DNA of 64,000 bases, taken from assembly GCF_002020355.1 (NCBI RefSeq), contig NZ_MPZV01000001.1, forward strand, positions 434,001-498,000, read 5' to 3'. Made by a program: the position numbers and the translations under genes. Positions 1-8,419 of this stretch are shown here, in pieces; position 1 is the first letter of the stretch, and each line of letters starts with the position of its first letter. Source of the DNA: Thioclava sediminum. GTDB lineage: Bacteria > Pseudomonadota > Alphaproteobacteria > Rhodobacterales > Rhodobacteraceae. The notes beneath the pieces were generated by a model. The model was not told where the DNA came from. It ran no database searches and was given only the letters and a program-made list of their open reading frames with translations.

Positions 1-157
1 TCACCTCACGCAGCTCGTCAGAGCCAGCCAGCGCCTCCGACAGCGCGGAGACATCGGCTTCGAGCGCGGCGAGGGCATTTGCTTCGCGCGAGAGTTCAAA
101 AATGGCCAGCGCATAGCGGCCGGCGATGCTTGCGGAAATCGAAGCTGGTTCGGACAC
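1..157 (-). CDS. atpH: F0F1 ATP synthase subunit delta, N-terminal part
   Basis: The frame reads from a GTG at 157 to the left edge without a stop, giving 52 codons that begin VSEPASIS and continue IAGRYALAIFELSREANAL. This matches the start of alphaproteobacterial ATP synthase delta, where the RYA.A.FELA-type helix contacts the F1 alpha N-terminus. The subunit is the stator link between F1 and the b subunits. A purine-rich stretch (GGAAGGG) lies just upstream. A second in-frame GTG sits two codons earlier and could be the true start. The rest of the gene, and presumably the atp operon, lies beyond the edge. Confidence 0.85.
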   Translation of the reverse strand, partial: MSEPASISASIAGRYALAIFELSREANALAALEADVSALSEALAGSDELREV

Positions 158-558
158 GTCCACCCTTCCGATGCGTTTTGCCCCGACCCGGAACAGGCCA
201 TGGGGCGCTCCCCCGGCGCGCTTGAGACATGCCCTCCGCGCCGCTTATCGGGGAGGTCACTAGCAGAGCAATCCCCCCCTCGCAACCATCTTGAGCACGA
301 GAATGTGAGCAGAAGGCCTCCAATCTGCCCTTCGTCGCGGGAAGGTGACAGGGAGGGGAGGATTTTGTGGGCGCTAACAGGAATTTGGACCGGTTGGTCA
401 CGGAACGCCGCGCGGGGGTGATTCACCTCAATACGCGTTGGCAGTTCGATAATTATCCGCCTCCCGCGACGGAACACATGAGAGTTGCGCGACGGGCGGT
501 ACGCGAACGTGATTGTTGCGTCTCGACTGTTTTTCCCGCGGGAGGCATTAACTCCGTG
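158..558. other. Intergenic region upstream of atpH
   Basis: About 400 bases separate atpH from the methyltransferase, both on the minus strand, so this should hold the ATP synthase operon promoter. I found no convincing -35/-10 pair. A palindromic GATAATTATC at 448-457 could contain a -10-like element on the minus strand, but no TTGAC-like box sits at the right distance. A TCCCGCGGGA palindrome lies at 533-542. Reading frames across this stretch have no recognisable protein character. Confidence 0.5.
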
Positions 559-1317
559 TCAGGCCGGGTCCGTCGCCGGTTTCACCGCCCCTTCGAGAAT
601 CGACAGCGGTTTGCGGACCCGCGCGCCGAGGCCGGAATCATGGCGCGCATGGACCTGCTTGGAGACTTCGAGCATCACGACGCCCGCCGCCAGAACGCCC
701 GCCGCCTTGGTGCCCAGCCGTTCCCACATCGCGGCCGAGCGCAGCCAGAAGCGGCGATGGCTCGGCGGGATGTAGAGCGCACCGGTATGGCGCTCGGGCA
801 CGAAGCCGGACCGGCGTGCGAGCTGATCGAGCTGCCCCAGCGTGTAGGGCTTGCCGAACCCGAAGGGTGTGGTTTCGCGCGGCGCCCAGAGCCCGGCGCG
901 GTTCGGCACGATGAACAGCGCCCTGCCCCCCGGCCCCAGCACCCGCCAGCATTCCTGCATCAAGGCCTCGGAATTGTCGGAGGTCTCGAGCCCGTGCATC
1001 ACGATCAGCCGATCCACCCGGCCCGTCTCCAGCGGCCAGCGCGCCTCATCGCACAGGACCGAGACATTGGGCATCCCCGCAGGCCAAGGCATTACGCCCT
1101 GCTCGGCCGGCATCAACCCGATCACCCGGCGCGCAGGCTCGAGGTACGGGCGCAACAGCGGCACCGCGAAGCCGTAGCCCGCCACCGTCTGCCCCGCCAT
1201 CTGCGGCCCCGTCGCGGGCCACATCGAAACAACGCGATCCCGGATTGCCCGCTGCGCCGCACGGCCTAGCTGGGTCCGGTAGTAGAAATTCCGCAGGTCG
1301 AGTACGTCGAGATGCAT
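559..1317 (-). CDS. Class I SAM-dependent methyltransferase
   Basis: This 252-residue protein has the degenerate architecture of a Methyltransf_11 protein. A first motif region around residue 46 ([15 protein letters not shown]) is followed by an acidic strand end near [21 protein letters not shown] matches motif IV, and the [19 protein letters not shown] segment is the classic post-IV strand-turn of small-molecule methyltransferases. The substrate is unknown. It is divergent from gloB with only 62 bases between the two starts, an arrangement that I recall as common in Rhodobacterales. There is no signal peptide or membrane segment. Confidence 0.8.
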   Translation of the reverse strand: MHLDVLDLRNFYYRTQLGRAAQRAIRDRVVSMWPATGPQMAGQTVAGYGFAVPLLRPYLEPARRVIGLMPAEQGVMPWPAGMPNVSVLCDEARWPLETGRVDRLIVMHGLETSDNSEALMQECWRVLGPGGRALFIVPNRAGLWAPRETTPFGFGKPYTLGQLDQLARRSGFVPERHTGALYIPPSHRRFWLRSAAMWERLGTKAAGVLAAGVVMLEVSKQVHARHDSGLGARVRKPLSILEGAVKPATDPA

Positions 1318-1379
1318 TGCGCCTTTCGCTTCCTTCGGCTTACCTATGTTGCAAGATAATCAAAGCGGTAGAAAACACC

Positions 1380-2150
1380 ATGGCCGTTGAGCTTCTCATC
1401 ATTCCCTGTCTCGCCGACAACTATGCTTATGTCGTGCACGAGGCGGCGACGGACACAACCACCGTGATCGACGTCCCCGAAGCGCCGCCGATCCTGAAGG
1501 CGCTGAACGAACGGGGCTGGAAAGCGAATCTGATCCTGCTGACGCATCACCATGCCGATCACATCGATGGCGTTCAGGCGCTGTCGGCGGCAACGGGGGC
1601 CAAAATCGTCGGGGCCAAAGCGGACGCGCATCGTCTGCCCAAGCTCGATCAGGAGGTCAGCCCCGGCGAAAAGCTCGCGATCGGGATGGAGCATGTCGAG
1701 GTTCTGCCCGCCGATGGGCATACGGTCGGCCATATCGCCTATTACTTCCCCGAGGGCGGTCTGCTGTTTTCCGGCGACAGCCTGATGAGCTGGGGCTGCG
1801 GACGTCTCTTCGAGGGCTCGGCGCAGCAGATGTACGATACGCTGACGCGGTTCAGCGAGTTGCCCGACGAGACGTTGGTCTGTTCGGGGCATGAATATAC
1901 TGAGGCAAATGGTCGCTTCGCGCTCTCGATCGAACCGGAGAACCCGAACCTCATCGACCGGATGGAGAATGTCCGCGCCATTCGCGCTCAGGCCCGCCCC
2001 ACGGTCCCGGTCGAACTGGGTCTCGAGAAGGCGACCAACCCGTTCCTGCGCGGCGACGATCCGAAGCTGCGTGACGCCCTCGGCCTGCCCGAAAGCGCGA
2101 CGCCGGTCGAGGTTTTCACCGAAGCGCGCGCCCGCAAGGACCGGTTCTAA
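1380..2150 (+). CDS. gloB: Hydroxyacylglutathione hydrolase (glyoxalase II)
   Basis: The 256-residue protein is a metallo-beta-lactamase-fold hydrolase that converts S-D-lactoylglutathione to D-lactate and glutathione, the second step of methylglyoxal detoxification. THHHADHIDG supplies the dinuclear metal ligands, followed by DGHTVGH, GDSLMSWGCGRLFEG and SGHEYTEANGRFA, all signatures of GloB rather than a generic lactamase-fold protein. The C-terminal part has the substrate-binding helices, ending in ARARKDRF. I chose MAVELLIIP because the family starts there; the frame is open further upstream but that portion has no similarity. It converges on the LysE-type gene with a 3-base gap. Confidence 0.95.
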   Translation: MAVELLIIPCLADNYAYVVHEAATDTTTVIDVPEAPPILKALNERGWKANLILLTHHHADHIDGVQALSAATGAKIVGAKADAHRLPKLDQEVSPGEKLAIGMEHVEVLPADGHTVGHIAYYFPEGGLLFSGDSLMSWGCGRLFEGSAQQMYDTLTRFSELPDETLVCSGHEYTEANGRFALSIEPENPNLIDRMENVRAIRAQARPTVPVELGLEKATNPFLRGDDPKLRDALGLPESATPVEVFTEARARKDRF

Positions 2151-2153
2151 GCC

Positions 2154-2786
2154 TCACCGCCGCGCGTCGCGTAACACACTCAGCGCCAGCGCGGCGAGAA
2201 CCGTCCCCATCGCCCAGCGCTGCACCCGCATCCAGAGCGGGCGCGCTGCGAGGAACCGGGCCATTGCGCCTGCGCCCAGCACGATTGCAGCATTCACGCC
2301 CACCGAGATAACGATTTGCACCGCGCCCAGCGCCAGTGACTGCGCCAGCACAGATCCCGCCGCAGGGTCGATGAATTGCGGCAGCAGCGACAGATACATC
2401 ACCGCGATCTTCGGATTGAGCAGGTTGGTGACGAAGCCCATCACGAACAGCTTGCGCGGCCCGTCGACCGGCAACTCGCGGGTCTCGAAGGCCGAGCGCC
2501 CGCCCGGTCGCACGGCCTGCCATGCCAGCCAAAGCAGATAGAGCGCCCCGGCCATTCGCAGCGCGTCATAGGCATAGGGCACGGCGAGCACGATCGCAGT
2601 GATCCCGAAGGCCGCACAGAGCATGTAGAAGACGAAACCCAGCGCCACCCCACCGAGTGAGATCATCCCCGCGCCGCGCCCCTGACAGATCGTGCGCGAG
2701 ACCAGATAGATCATGTTCGGACCGGGGCTCAGCACCATGGCCAGCGCCACGGCACCGAAGGCGAGGATATGGGACAGGTCGGGCAT
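2154..2786 (-). CDS. LysE/RhtB family amino-acid exporter
   Basis: A 210-residue inner-membrane protein with about six hydrophobic helices. The N-terminus carries the family signature (LSPGPNMIYLVSRTICQGRGAG), followed by a glycine-rich helix. The middle segment FVMGFVTNLLNPKIAVMYLSLLPQFI is the LNPK hallmark of RhtB-type exporters. Members export homoserine, threonine, leucine or other small amino acids; the substrate here cannot be told from sequence. It ends 3 bases from the gloB stop in convergent orientation. Confidence 0.9.
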   Translation of the reverse strand: MPDLSHILAFGAVALAMVLSPGPNMIYLVSRTICQGRGAGMISLGGVALGFVFYMLCAAFGITAIVLAVPYAYDALRMAGALYLLWLAWQAVRPGGRSAFETRELPVDGPRKLFVMGFVTNLLNPKIAVMYLSLLPQFIDPAAGSVLAQSLALGAVQIVISVGVNAAIVLGAGAMARFLAARPLWMRVQRWAMGTVLAALALSVLRDARR

Positions 2787-2848
2787 CGGAGGGCTCTCTC
2801 AGTGGTCCGTGCAGATTAAAGCGGCTCCTGCGCGCCGCAAGCCCGCGC

Positions 2849-4648
2849 TCAATCAAGATTTGCGAAAGCGGCCTCGAGATGGGGCGCGTATTTCTCCCAT
2901 GCCTGCGAACTGCCTTTGTAGATCGGCTTGCGCACCTGCGTGTTCGACGTGGTCGCAACCGTGCGGGCGTTGTCCTGAGGGCGCAGGCAGGCATCCTCCC
3001 AAGGCAGCCCGAGCGCCTCGATCAACGCACGGCTGCGCGCCTCAGGGTCTTCCGTCAGCGCCTCGTAGTCGCAATCGACGATCGTGCCGGGCTGCGTCGC
3101 CCAATGCGCCATCAGATCGCGATAGAGCCCGTGATAGGCTACGAGATCGTCGAGATCATGCGCGTAGCCATTCCCCGCGCTGGAAAAGAAGTTGCGATAG
3201 ATCGACCAGAGCGTCGCGCGCGGATCACGATGGACATGCACGATGAGCGCGCGCGGAAACAGCGCCCGGATCGCGCCGATCCAGCGAAAATTGAGCGGCA
3301 TCTTGTCGGTCACGAAGGGCTTGCCATCGGCCAGCCCGGCGAGCGTCTCGTAATAGGCGGCGCGGATGCGCCCCGCCTCCCGGGTCAGGGCCTCCGGGTC
3401 GCTCCAGTCGATCGCGCTCATCTCGCGATCGAGCGTGGCGATCTCATCGCCCGGCGCAACCTGACTGTGCTGGGTGACGATCTGCTCGACCAGCGTCGTG
3501 CCCGAGCGCGGCAGACCCAGCAGGAAGATCGGCACCTGGGCAGCGCGGTCGGCCTCGGTCTCGGGGATCCGCGGATGAGCTTCGGCGAACCGGTCGCGAA
3601 GCTGCGCAAACAGCGTGCGGTCCTGCGCGATGTCATAGCCCAGCTCGGCCTTGCGCCGCGCATTGGCCGAGTGCCAGAGCGCGAAGGCCCGCTCGGTCCT
3701 GCCCACATCATGCTGCGCCTTGGCCAGCGCGAATTCGAGCAGCATCCGGTCATGCTCCGAATGCCCTTCCGCCGCGACCTGTGTCTCGAGTTGCCAAAGC
3801 AGCGGCTCATCCGGCACGAAGCGATGCAGGGGCGAGAGGTTCCACCAGGCCTCGGCATAACTCGGGTCAGCAGCCAGCGCCGCCTCGAACCGTGCCTGCG
3901 CCCCCGCGATGTCGCCCTGTGCGAGAAGCACGATGCCAAGATTGTTCAACAGCAACACATGGCGCGGATCGAGCGACAGCCCCTTTTCCAACCGGAGCCG
4001 CGCCCCGGTGAAATCCCCCTCGTTCAGCAGCAGATTGCCCAGATTATTGAGCATATGCACATCATTCGGCGCGACCTCGAGCGCGGCCTCGAACCGTGTG
4101 CGCGCCTCGGCCTCGCGCCCGAGCGCGAGCAGCGCATTGCCCAGATTGTTGAGCGCGACCGGATCGCGTGGACGCAGCGCCAACACGCGCTCGAACTGAG
4201 CGATCGCGTCTTCGTGCTGGCCCAGCTCCATCAGCTCATTGCCCAGATTGCCGTGCGTATCGGCATGATCCGGGCGCAAGGCGATCAGGCGGCGATAGGT
4301 CTCGGCCGCCCCGGCATGATCGCCCAGCGCCCCCTGCCCCGCCGCGCGGAATTCGAGCAACAGTATGGTGTCAGGATGGATCCGCAGCGCGCGGTTCGCC
4401 TGGTCGACCAGCTCGCGATTGCGCCCCGTCTGCATCAGCCCCATCAACTGCTGAATCAGCGCGCGCGGCGGCCCCGCGGCGGGTTTCGCCTTACTGGCCT
4501 GCCCCAGTGCCTCAAGTCCCGCTTTCGCGCGCTTGTTGCCGGGAAAGCGCCCGAGCACTTCGCGGTAAAGCGCCTCGGCCTGCGCGATCTCCCCGCGCTT
4601 TGCATGACCACGCGCGGCAAGCAGAATCTTGTCAACGGACCCGGCCAT
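2849..4648 (-). CDS. TPR-repeat sulfotransferase (paralogue 1)
   Basis: This 599-residue protein has an N-terminal segment (MAGSVDKILLAARGHAKRG), an array of tetratricopeptide repeats to about residue 300 (repeated LNNLGNALLALG / A.A.FE.AL patterns) and a C-terminal PAPS-dependent sulfotransferase domain. The PAPS phosphate loop is LPRSGTTL near residue 378; the second phosphate-binding segment is HRDPRATLWSIYRNFF. The fold resembles Sulfotransfer_3/tyrosylprotein sulfotransferase, and the acceptor is unknown. I used the ATG at 4648 because GGAGAGCC precedes it and the paralogue begins identically (MAG.(V/I)DK). No signal peptide is visible, so it is probably cytoplasmic. Confidence 0.88.
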   Translation of the reverse strand: MAGSVDKILLAARGHAKRGEIAQAEALYREVLGRFPGNKRAKAGLEALGQASKAKPAAGPPRALIQQLMGLMQTGRNRELVDQANRALRIHPDTILLLEFRAAGQGALGDHAGAAETYRRLIALRPDHADTHGNLGNELMELGQHEDAIAQFERVLALRPRDPVALNNLGNALLALGREAEARTRFEAALEVAPNDVHMLNNLGNLLLNEGDFTGARLRLEKGLSLDPRHVLLLNNLGIVLLAQGDIAGAQARFEAALAADPSYAEAWWNLSPLHRFVPDEPLLWQLETQVAAEGHSEHDRMLLEFALAKAQHDVGRTERAFALWHSANARRKAELGYDIAQDRTLFAQLRDRFAEAHPRIPETEADRAAQVPIFLLGLPRSGTTLVEQIVTQHSQVAPGDEIATLDREMSAIDWSDPEALTREAGRIRAAYYETLAGLADGKPFVTDKMPLNFRWIGAIRALFPRALIVHVHRDPRATLWSIYRNFFSSAGNGYAHDLDDLVAYHGLYRDLMAHWATQPGTIVDCDYEALTEDPEARSRALIEALGLPWEDACLRPQDNARTVATTSNTQVRKPIYKGSSQAWEKYAPHLEAAFANLD

Positions 4649-4781
4649 TGGCTCTCCTTCGCAAAATCGTCCCGACCATAGCGAGCACCCGGACGATGAC
4701 AAGCGCCGCCAAGAGCCGGTCGCAGCGACATGGCTCAAGGCCCGACTGAATCGGCGGGGTCTTCAGAGGACAAGCCCAGGC

Positions 4782-6578
4782 TTAATCGAGCTTGGCGAAA
4801 GCTGCCTCCAGATGGGGCGCGAATTTCTCCCACGCCTGCGAGCTGCCCTTGTAGATCGGTTTCGTAACCTGATCGCGCGACGCGGTGCGCGCGATGCGCG
4901 TATTGTCCTGCGGGCGAAGACACGCCTCGTCGAAAGGCAGTTCGAGATAGGCCAGCATGTCGCGGATCACCGGCTCCGGCGTCGCGGTCAGCTGTTCGTA
5001 ATCGAGATCGTAAAGCGTCGCGCCGAACAGCGTGCGCCAATGCGCCATCAGGTCGCGATAGAGGCCATGATAGGCAACGAGATCATCCAGATCATAGGCG
5101 TAATCATTGCCATCGGAGCTGAAATTGAGCCGGAAGATCGACCAGATCACCGCACGCGGATCGCGGTTGGTGTGGACGATCTTCGCCTGCGGGAAGATCG
5201 CCCGGATCGCGCCCAACCAACGGAAATTGAGCGGCATCTTGTCGGTCACGAAGGGCGCGCCCTGCCCGAGCTTGCGCAGTTTCTCGCAATACTCGGCGCG
5301 GATCTCGGGTGCTTTCTGCGCCAGCAGATCGGGATCGGTCCAGTCGAACTCGTTGAACTGTTGGCTCAGCTCGGTCAGCTCTCCGCCCGGTGCGACCTGC
5401 GGATGCGCCGAGATGATCTGCTCGGTCAGGGTCGTGCCCGAGCGCGGCAGCCCGACGATGAAGATCGGCTCGGGGCCATCAGGCGCGGTTTCGGGAATTT
5501 CGGCGGGCGGAGCGGGAAACGCCTGTTTGATCTGAGCGAAACGCTCGACGTCGCGCGCAATGGTGTAGCCCTGAGCCTCTTTGCGCAGCGCATTGCCGCG
5601 CGTGTAATGACCGAAAGCGGCCTCGGTCTCGCCCGACTCCTCGCGCAGCTTGCCAAGCGCGAATTCGAGCCCCGCACGTTGCTTCGCGCTATGGCCCGGC
5701 TGCGCGAGCGAAGCCGTGAGCGCATCGAAAAGCGGATCGTCCGCCGTGGCGCGCTGGATATGGGCGAGCCCGGCGAGCGCATCGGGGAAGCCGGGCCGGT
5801 AGTGCAAAGCGCGCTCGTAGCTCTCGCGCGCCGATTGCTTGTCGCCTTTTGCGAGATAAATATCTCCCAGCGAAGACAGGGTCAGATAGTGATCGGGCAC
5901 TTTGTGCAAGAAGGCCTTGAGGTGGAATTCCGCCTCCTCCAGCTCTCCATCTTTCGCCAGCATATTCCCCAGATTCAGCTGTGCCTCGGCGAAATCGGGC
6001 GCAGCCTCATGGGCGGCGTGATAAAGTTTGCGCGCGGTCTTGTCGTCACCCGCCCGGCGTTTCGCATTGCCGATGTTATTGAGCGAAACCGGATCGCCGG
6101 GCCGTAATTCCAACACGCGCTCGAACTCGGCCACGGCCTCGTCGTCGCGGTTCAGCGCCATCAACTCGTTGCCGTAGCTGCCATGCGCGTCGGGCGCGTC
6201 AGGAAACATGCCCACCAGTTCGCGATAAAGCGCCGCCGCGCCCTCGTGATCGTCCAGCGCCGAGAGCGCCGCTGCACGGACTTCCATCGCAGCCGGAGCC
6301 CGCGGGAATTGCTTGAGGACACGGGCGGCGGCCTCGGCGGCCTCGCGGTCACGGCCCGACTTCTTAAGGCCGAAGAGCTGGTCGATCACCGGGCGCGGTG
6401 GGTTCATCGGACGGGTGGAGGCGCGGGTCTGCGCGATCTCGACCAGCCCGGCCTGCGCGCGCTTGTTGCCGGGAAACCGCGCCAGCACCTCGCGATAGAG
6501 CGCCTCGGCCTCGGCAAAGGCTCCGCTTTTCGCATGGGCCTTCGCCGCGCGCAGCGTCTTGTCTATCGGTCCGGCCAT
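4782..6578 (-). CDS. TPR-repeat sulfotransferase (paralogue 2)
   Basis: This 598-residue protein has the same plan as its downstream neighbour: MAGPIDKTLRAAKAHAKSG at the N-terminus, TPRs in the first half and a sulfotransferase domain with LPRSGTTL near residue 378 and NRDPRAVIWSIFRLNFSS. Both proteins end with KPIYKGSSQAWEK.APHLEAAFA.LD, so they are tandem duplicates. The repeat regions have diverged more than the catalytic domain. The start at 6578 is supported by GGGGAGAG immediately upstream. The 133-base gap to paralogue 1 and the shared strand suggest one transcript or tandem units. The sulfate acceptor is unknown. Confidence 0.88.
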   Translation of the reverse strand: MAGPIDKTLRAAKAHAKSGAFAEAEALYREVLARFPGNKRAQAGLVEIAQTRASTRPMNPPRPVIDQLFGLKKSGRDREAAEAAARVLKQFPRAPAAMEVRAAALSALDDHEGAAALYRELVGMFPDAPDAHGSYGNELMALNRDDEAVAEFERVLELRPGDPVSLNNIGNAKRRAGDDKTARKLYHAAHEAAPDFAEAQLNLGNMLAKDGELEEAEFHLKAFLHKVPDHYLTLSSLGDIYLAKGDKQSARESYERALHYRPGFPDALAGLAHIQRATADDPLFDALTASLAQPGHSAKQRAGLEFALGKLREESGETEAAFGHYTRGNALRKEAQGYTIARDVERFAQIKQAFPAPPAEIPETAPDGPEPIFIVGLPRSGTTLTEQIISAHPQVAPGGELTELSQQFNEFDWTDPDLLAQKAPEIRAEYCEKLRKLGQGAPFVTDKMPLNFRWLGAIRAIFPQAKIVHTNRDPRAVIWSIFRLNFSSDGNDYAYDLDDLVAYHGLYRDLMAHWRTLFGATLYDLDYEQLTATPEPVIRDMLAYLELPFDEACLRPQDNTRIARTASRDQVTKPIYKGSSQAWEKFAPHLEAAFAKLD

Positions 6579-6772
6579 CGCGCTCTCCCCGTTTTGCGTC
6601 CCGCCTGTAAAGTCGCGCCGCACCATAGAGGCACCGCGCATGATGGCAAGATGTCAGACGCCCTTGCGGTGCCGTCCGACCATCAACCGCCATGCCCTCT
6701 CACCGCCCCCGCGCTTGCATCCGCGCGTGGCAGGCGCGATACCTGTCGCACCTTTTTCAACCCAGCGAACCG

Positions 6773-8158
6773 ATGCCGATCTCACACCTGCCCAAGAATG
6801 TCCGCCGCCAGTTGCGCCGCTTCGGCCCCTCCATGGGGCGCAGGCCCGCGGTCGACATTCTGCGCGGCGCGGTCGGTGCAGGGGTGGCGATCCTCGTCGT
6901 GACCTTCATCGTGGCCACCCTGCCCCATTCGCGACAGGCCGGGATCTACCTCGTCTCCAGCTTCGCCTCGATGGCCGTGCTCTTGTTCGTTCTGCCAAAT
7001 TCGCCGCTGGCACAGCCGTGGTCCGCGATGATGGGGATGATGATCTCCGCCGTGGTGCCGGTCGCGGTACTGATGGTGACGCCGCCGCCCTATGCGGACG
7101 GGCTCGCGGTGGGCGGGTCGATCGCGGCGATGATGGCCGCGCGCGCTCTGCACCCGCCAGCGGCGGGGATCGCGCTGCTGGTGGTGCTGGAACATGAGGC
7201 CGGGCGACGGCTCGGCTTCGATTTCGCAATCTTCCCGATCGCGGTGATGACCGTGCTGATGATCGGGTTCGCGATGATCTGGAACCGGCTGTTCGGTATC
7301 TCCTATCCGACGCGCCCGCTTGCTTATTCCCCGGCCCATGTCGGACGTGCCCGCGGCCCCGCCCGCTCGCTGAGCCAGCGCGACCTGTCGAACCTGCTGG
7401 TCGAGTTCAACCAATCGGCCAATATGGACCCGGCAGATCTGGCGCGGCTGATGGCGGTGGCCGAACACCGCGCCGCCGAGTCCCTTCTCGCCGATACGCA
7501 TGTGCGCGATCTGATGACGCAGAACCCCGTCACCGTCAGCCCTGAAGCGCCGTTGTCCGAGATTGTGCGCAAGATGACCGCGCTTAACGTGCACACGCTG
7601 CCGGTGGTCGATAATTCCGGCTATTACCTCGGCGTGGTCGATCAGCACGACGCGCTCGAGGAACTGTTCAAGGAATTCGACATCCTGCGCCGCCCGCTGC
7701 GCTTTCGCGCGGCCCCGCCCGAGGCAGAAGTCCGCGCGATCTTCCATACCGATATCGAGACGGTCGAGGGCGACACGCCGGTGGGCGAATTGCTCGAACG
7801 GCTGGCCCGGCGCGAGGCGCGCGTCGTCCCCGTGACCGAAAGCGGACGGCTCGTGGGCATTCTGACCCGAACCGACATCATGGCGCTGCTGCTGGAACAT
7901 TCACCCGCAGCCCATAGCGAGGCGGAGCTCGACGAGGAAGTCTACGACGACGAAGAGGATGACACCTCCGCAGAGGAGCCCTCGTCCAAATCGACACCCG
8001 CCGCGAGCGCCGAAGACACGCCTGCGCGCGCGGGCAACACCGACCCTGAAGAGGCCGAACTGGCGGCGGAATTGCACCAAAGCACCGCGCGCCGTCCGCC
8101 GGTCTTTGAGGACACGCAACACGACACCGCTGAAAGCCGCGGCGAGTCGCCCAAGTAA
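6773..8158 (+). CDS. HPP-family membrane protein with CBS-domain pair
   Basis: The N-terminal half (to about residue 180) is an HPP integral-membrane domain with four to five helices and the family-naming motif ALHPPAAGIALL. The second half has two CBS domains, the first starting VRDLMTQNPVTVSPEAPL and the second around ETVEGDTPVGELLERLA; these usually bind adenosyl ligands as energy sensors. HPP proteins have been linked to nitrite transport in plastids and cyanobacteria; the role here is not established. The last ~75 residues are acidic and probably disordered. The chosen ATG at 6773 gives 461 residues; an in-frame ATG at 6692 would add 27 residues of non-conserved sequence. Confidence 0.85.
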   Translation: MPISHLPKNVRRQLRRFGPSMGRRPAVDILRGAVGAGVAILVVTFIVATLPHSRQAGIYLVSSFASMAVLLFVLPNSPLAQPWSAMMGMMISAVVPVAVLMVTPPPYADGLAVGGSIAAMMAARALHPPAAGIALLVVLEHEAGRRLGFDFAIFPIAVMTVLMIGFAMIWNRLFGISYPTRPLAYSPAHVGRARGPARSLSQRDLSNLLVEFNQSANMDPADLARLMAVAEHRAAESLLADTHVRDLMTQNPVTVSPEAPLSEIVRKMTALNVHTLPVVDNSGYYLGVVDQHDALEELFKEFDILRRPLRFRAAPPEAEVRAIFHTDIETVEGDTPVGELLERLARREARVVPVTESGRLVGILTRTDIMALLLEHSPAAHSEAELDEEVYDDEEDDTSAEEPSSKSTPAASAEDTPARAGNTDPEEAELAAELHQSTARRPPVFEDTQHDTAESRGESPK

Positions 8159-8419
8159 CCGGCAATACGCTTGAACGCGCGAAAACCCTCCCCATATGGG
8201 AGAGGTCACACGCAACCCCCCAAGATATTGCGCGCCTCATCGGTATCCCTGCACCGTCGCGCCCGTTAAATGACCGTTTTTTCCGCACGAATCGGAGTCC
8301 GGTCGGATTTTGGGCATGAAAAGACTTGAAGCGCGGCGATTTCCACCGAACTTTAATCTTATAGGGCAACACTAGGCTGGGTATCCTCCCGCGCCGCCCT
8401 CCGAGGAAAGGAGCAGATA

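Noticed and set aside
1-477. Minus-strand open frame of 158 codons at the left edge.
   Set aside because: It runs in another frame over atpH and the upstream gap and has no recognisable protein sequence; atpH is clear in its own frame.
2657-4681. A 674-codon plus-strand open frame opposite the first sulfotransferase.
   Set aside because: It is an antisense shadow of a GC-rich coding gene: Arg/Pro/Ala composition and no motif, while the minus-strand frame has clear TPR and PAPS motifs.
8188-8202. CTCCC-CATAT-GGGAG inverted repeat after the HPP gene, considered as a terminator.
   Set aside because: Only 5 base pairs and no T-run follows.
8320-8375. Heat-shock-like promoter (CTTGAAG ... CTTTAAT / CTTATAG) upstream of clpA.
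   Set aside because: The spacing between the CTTG element and either AT-rich box is 19 or more bases, outside what RpoH promoters use.
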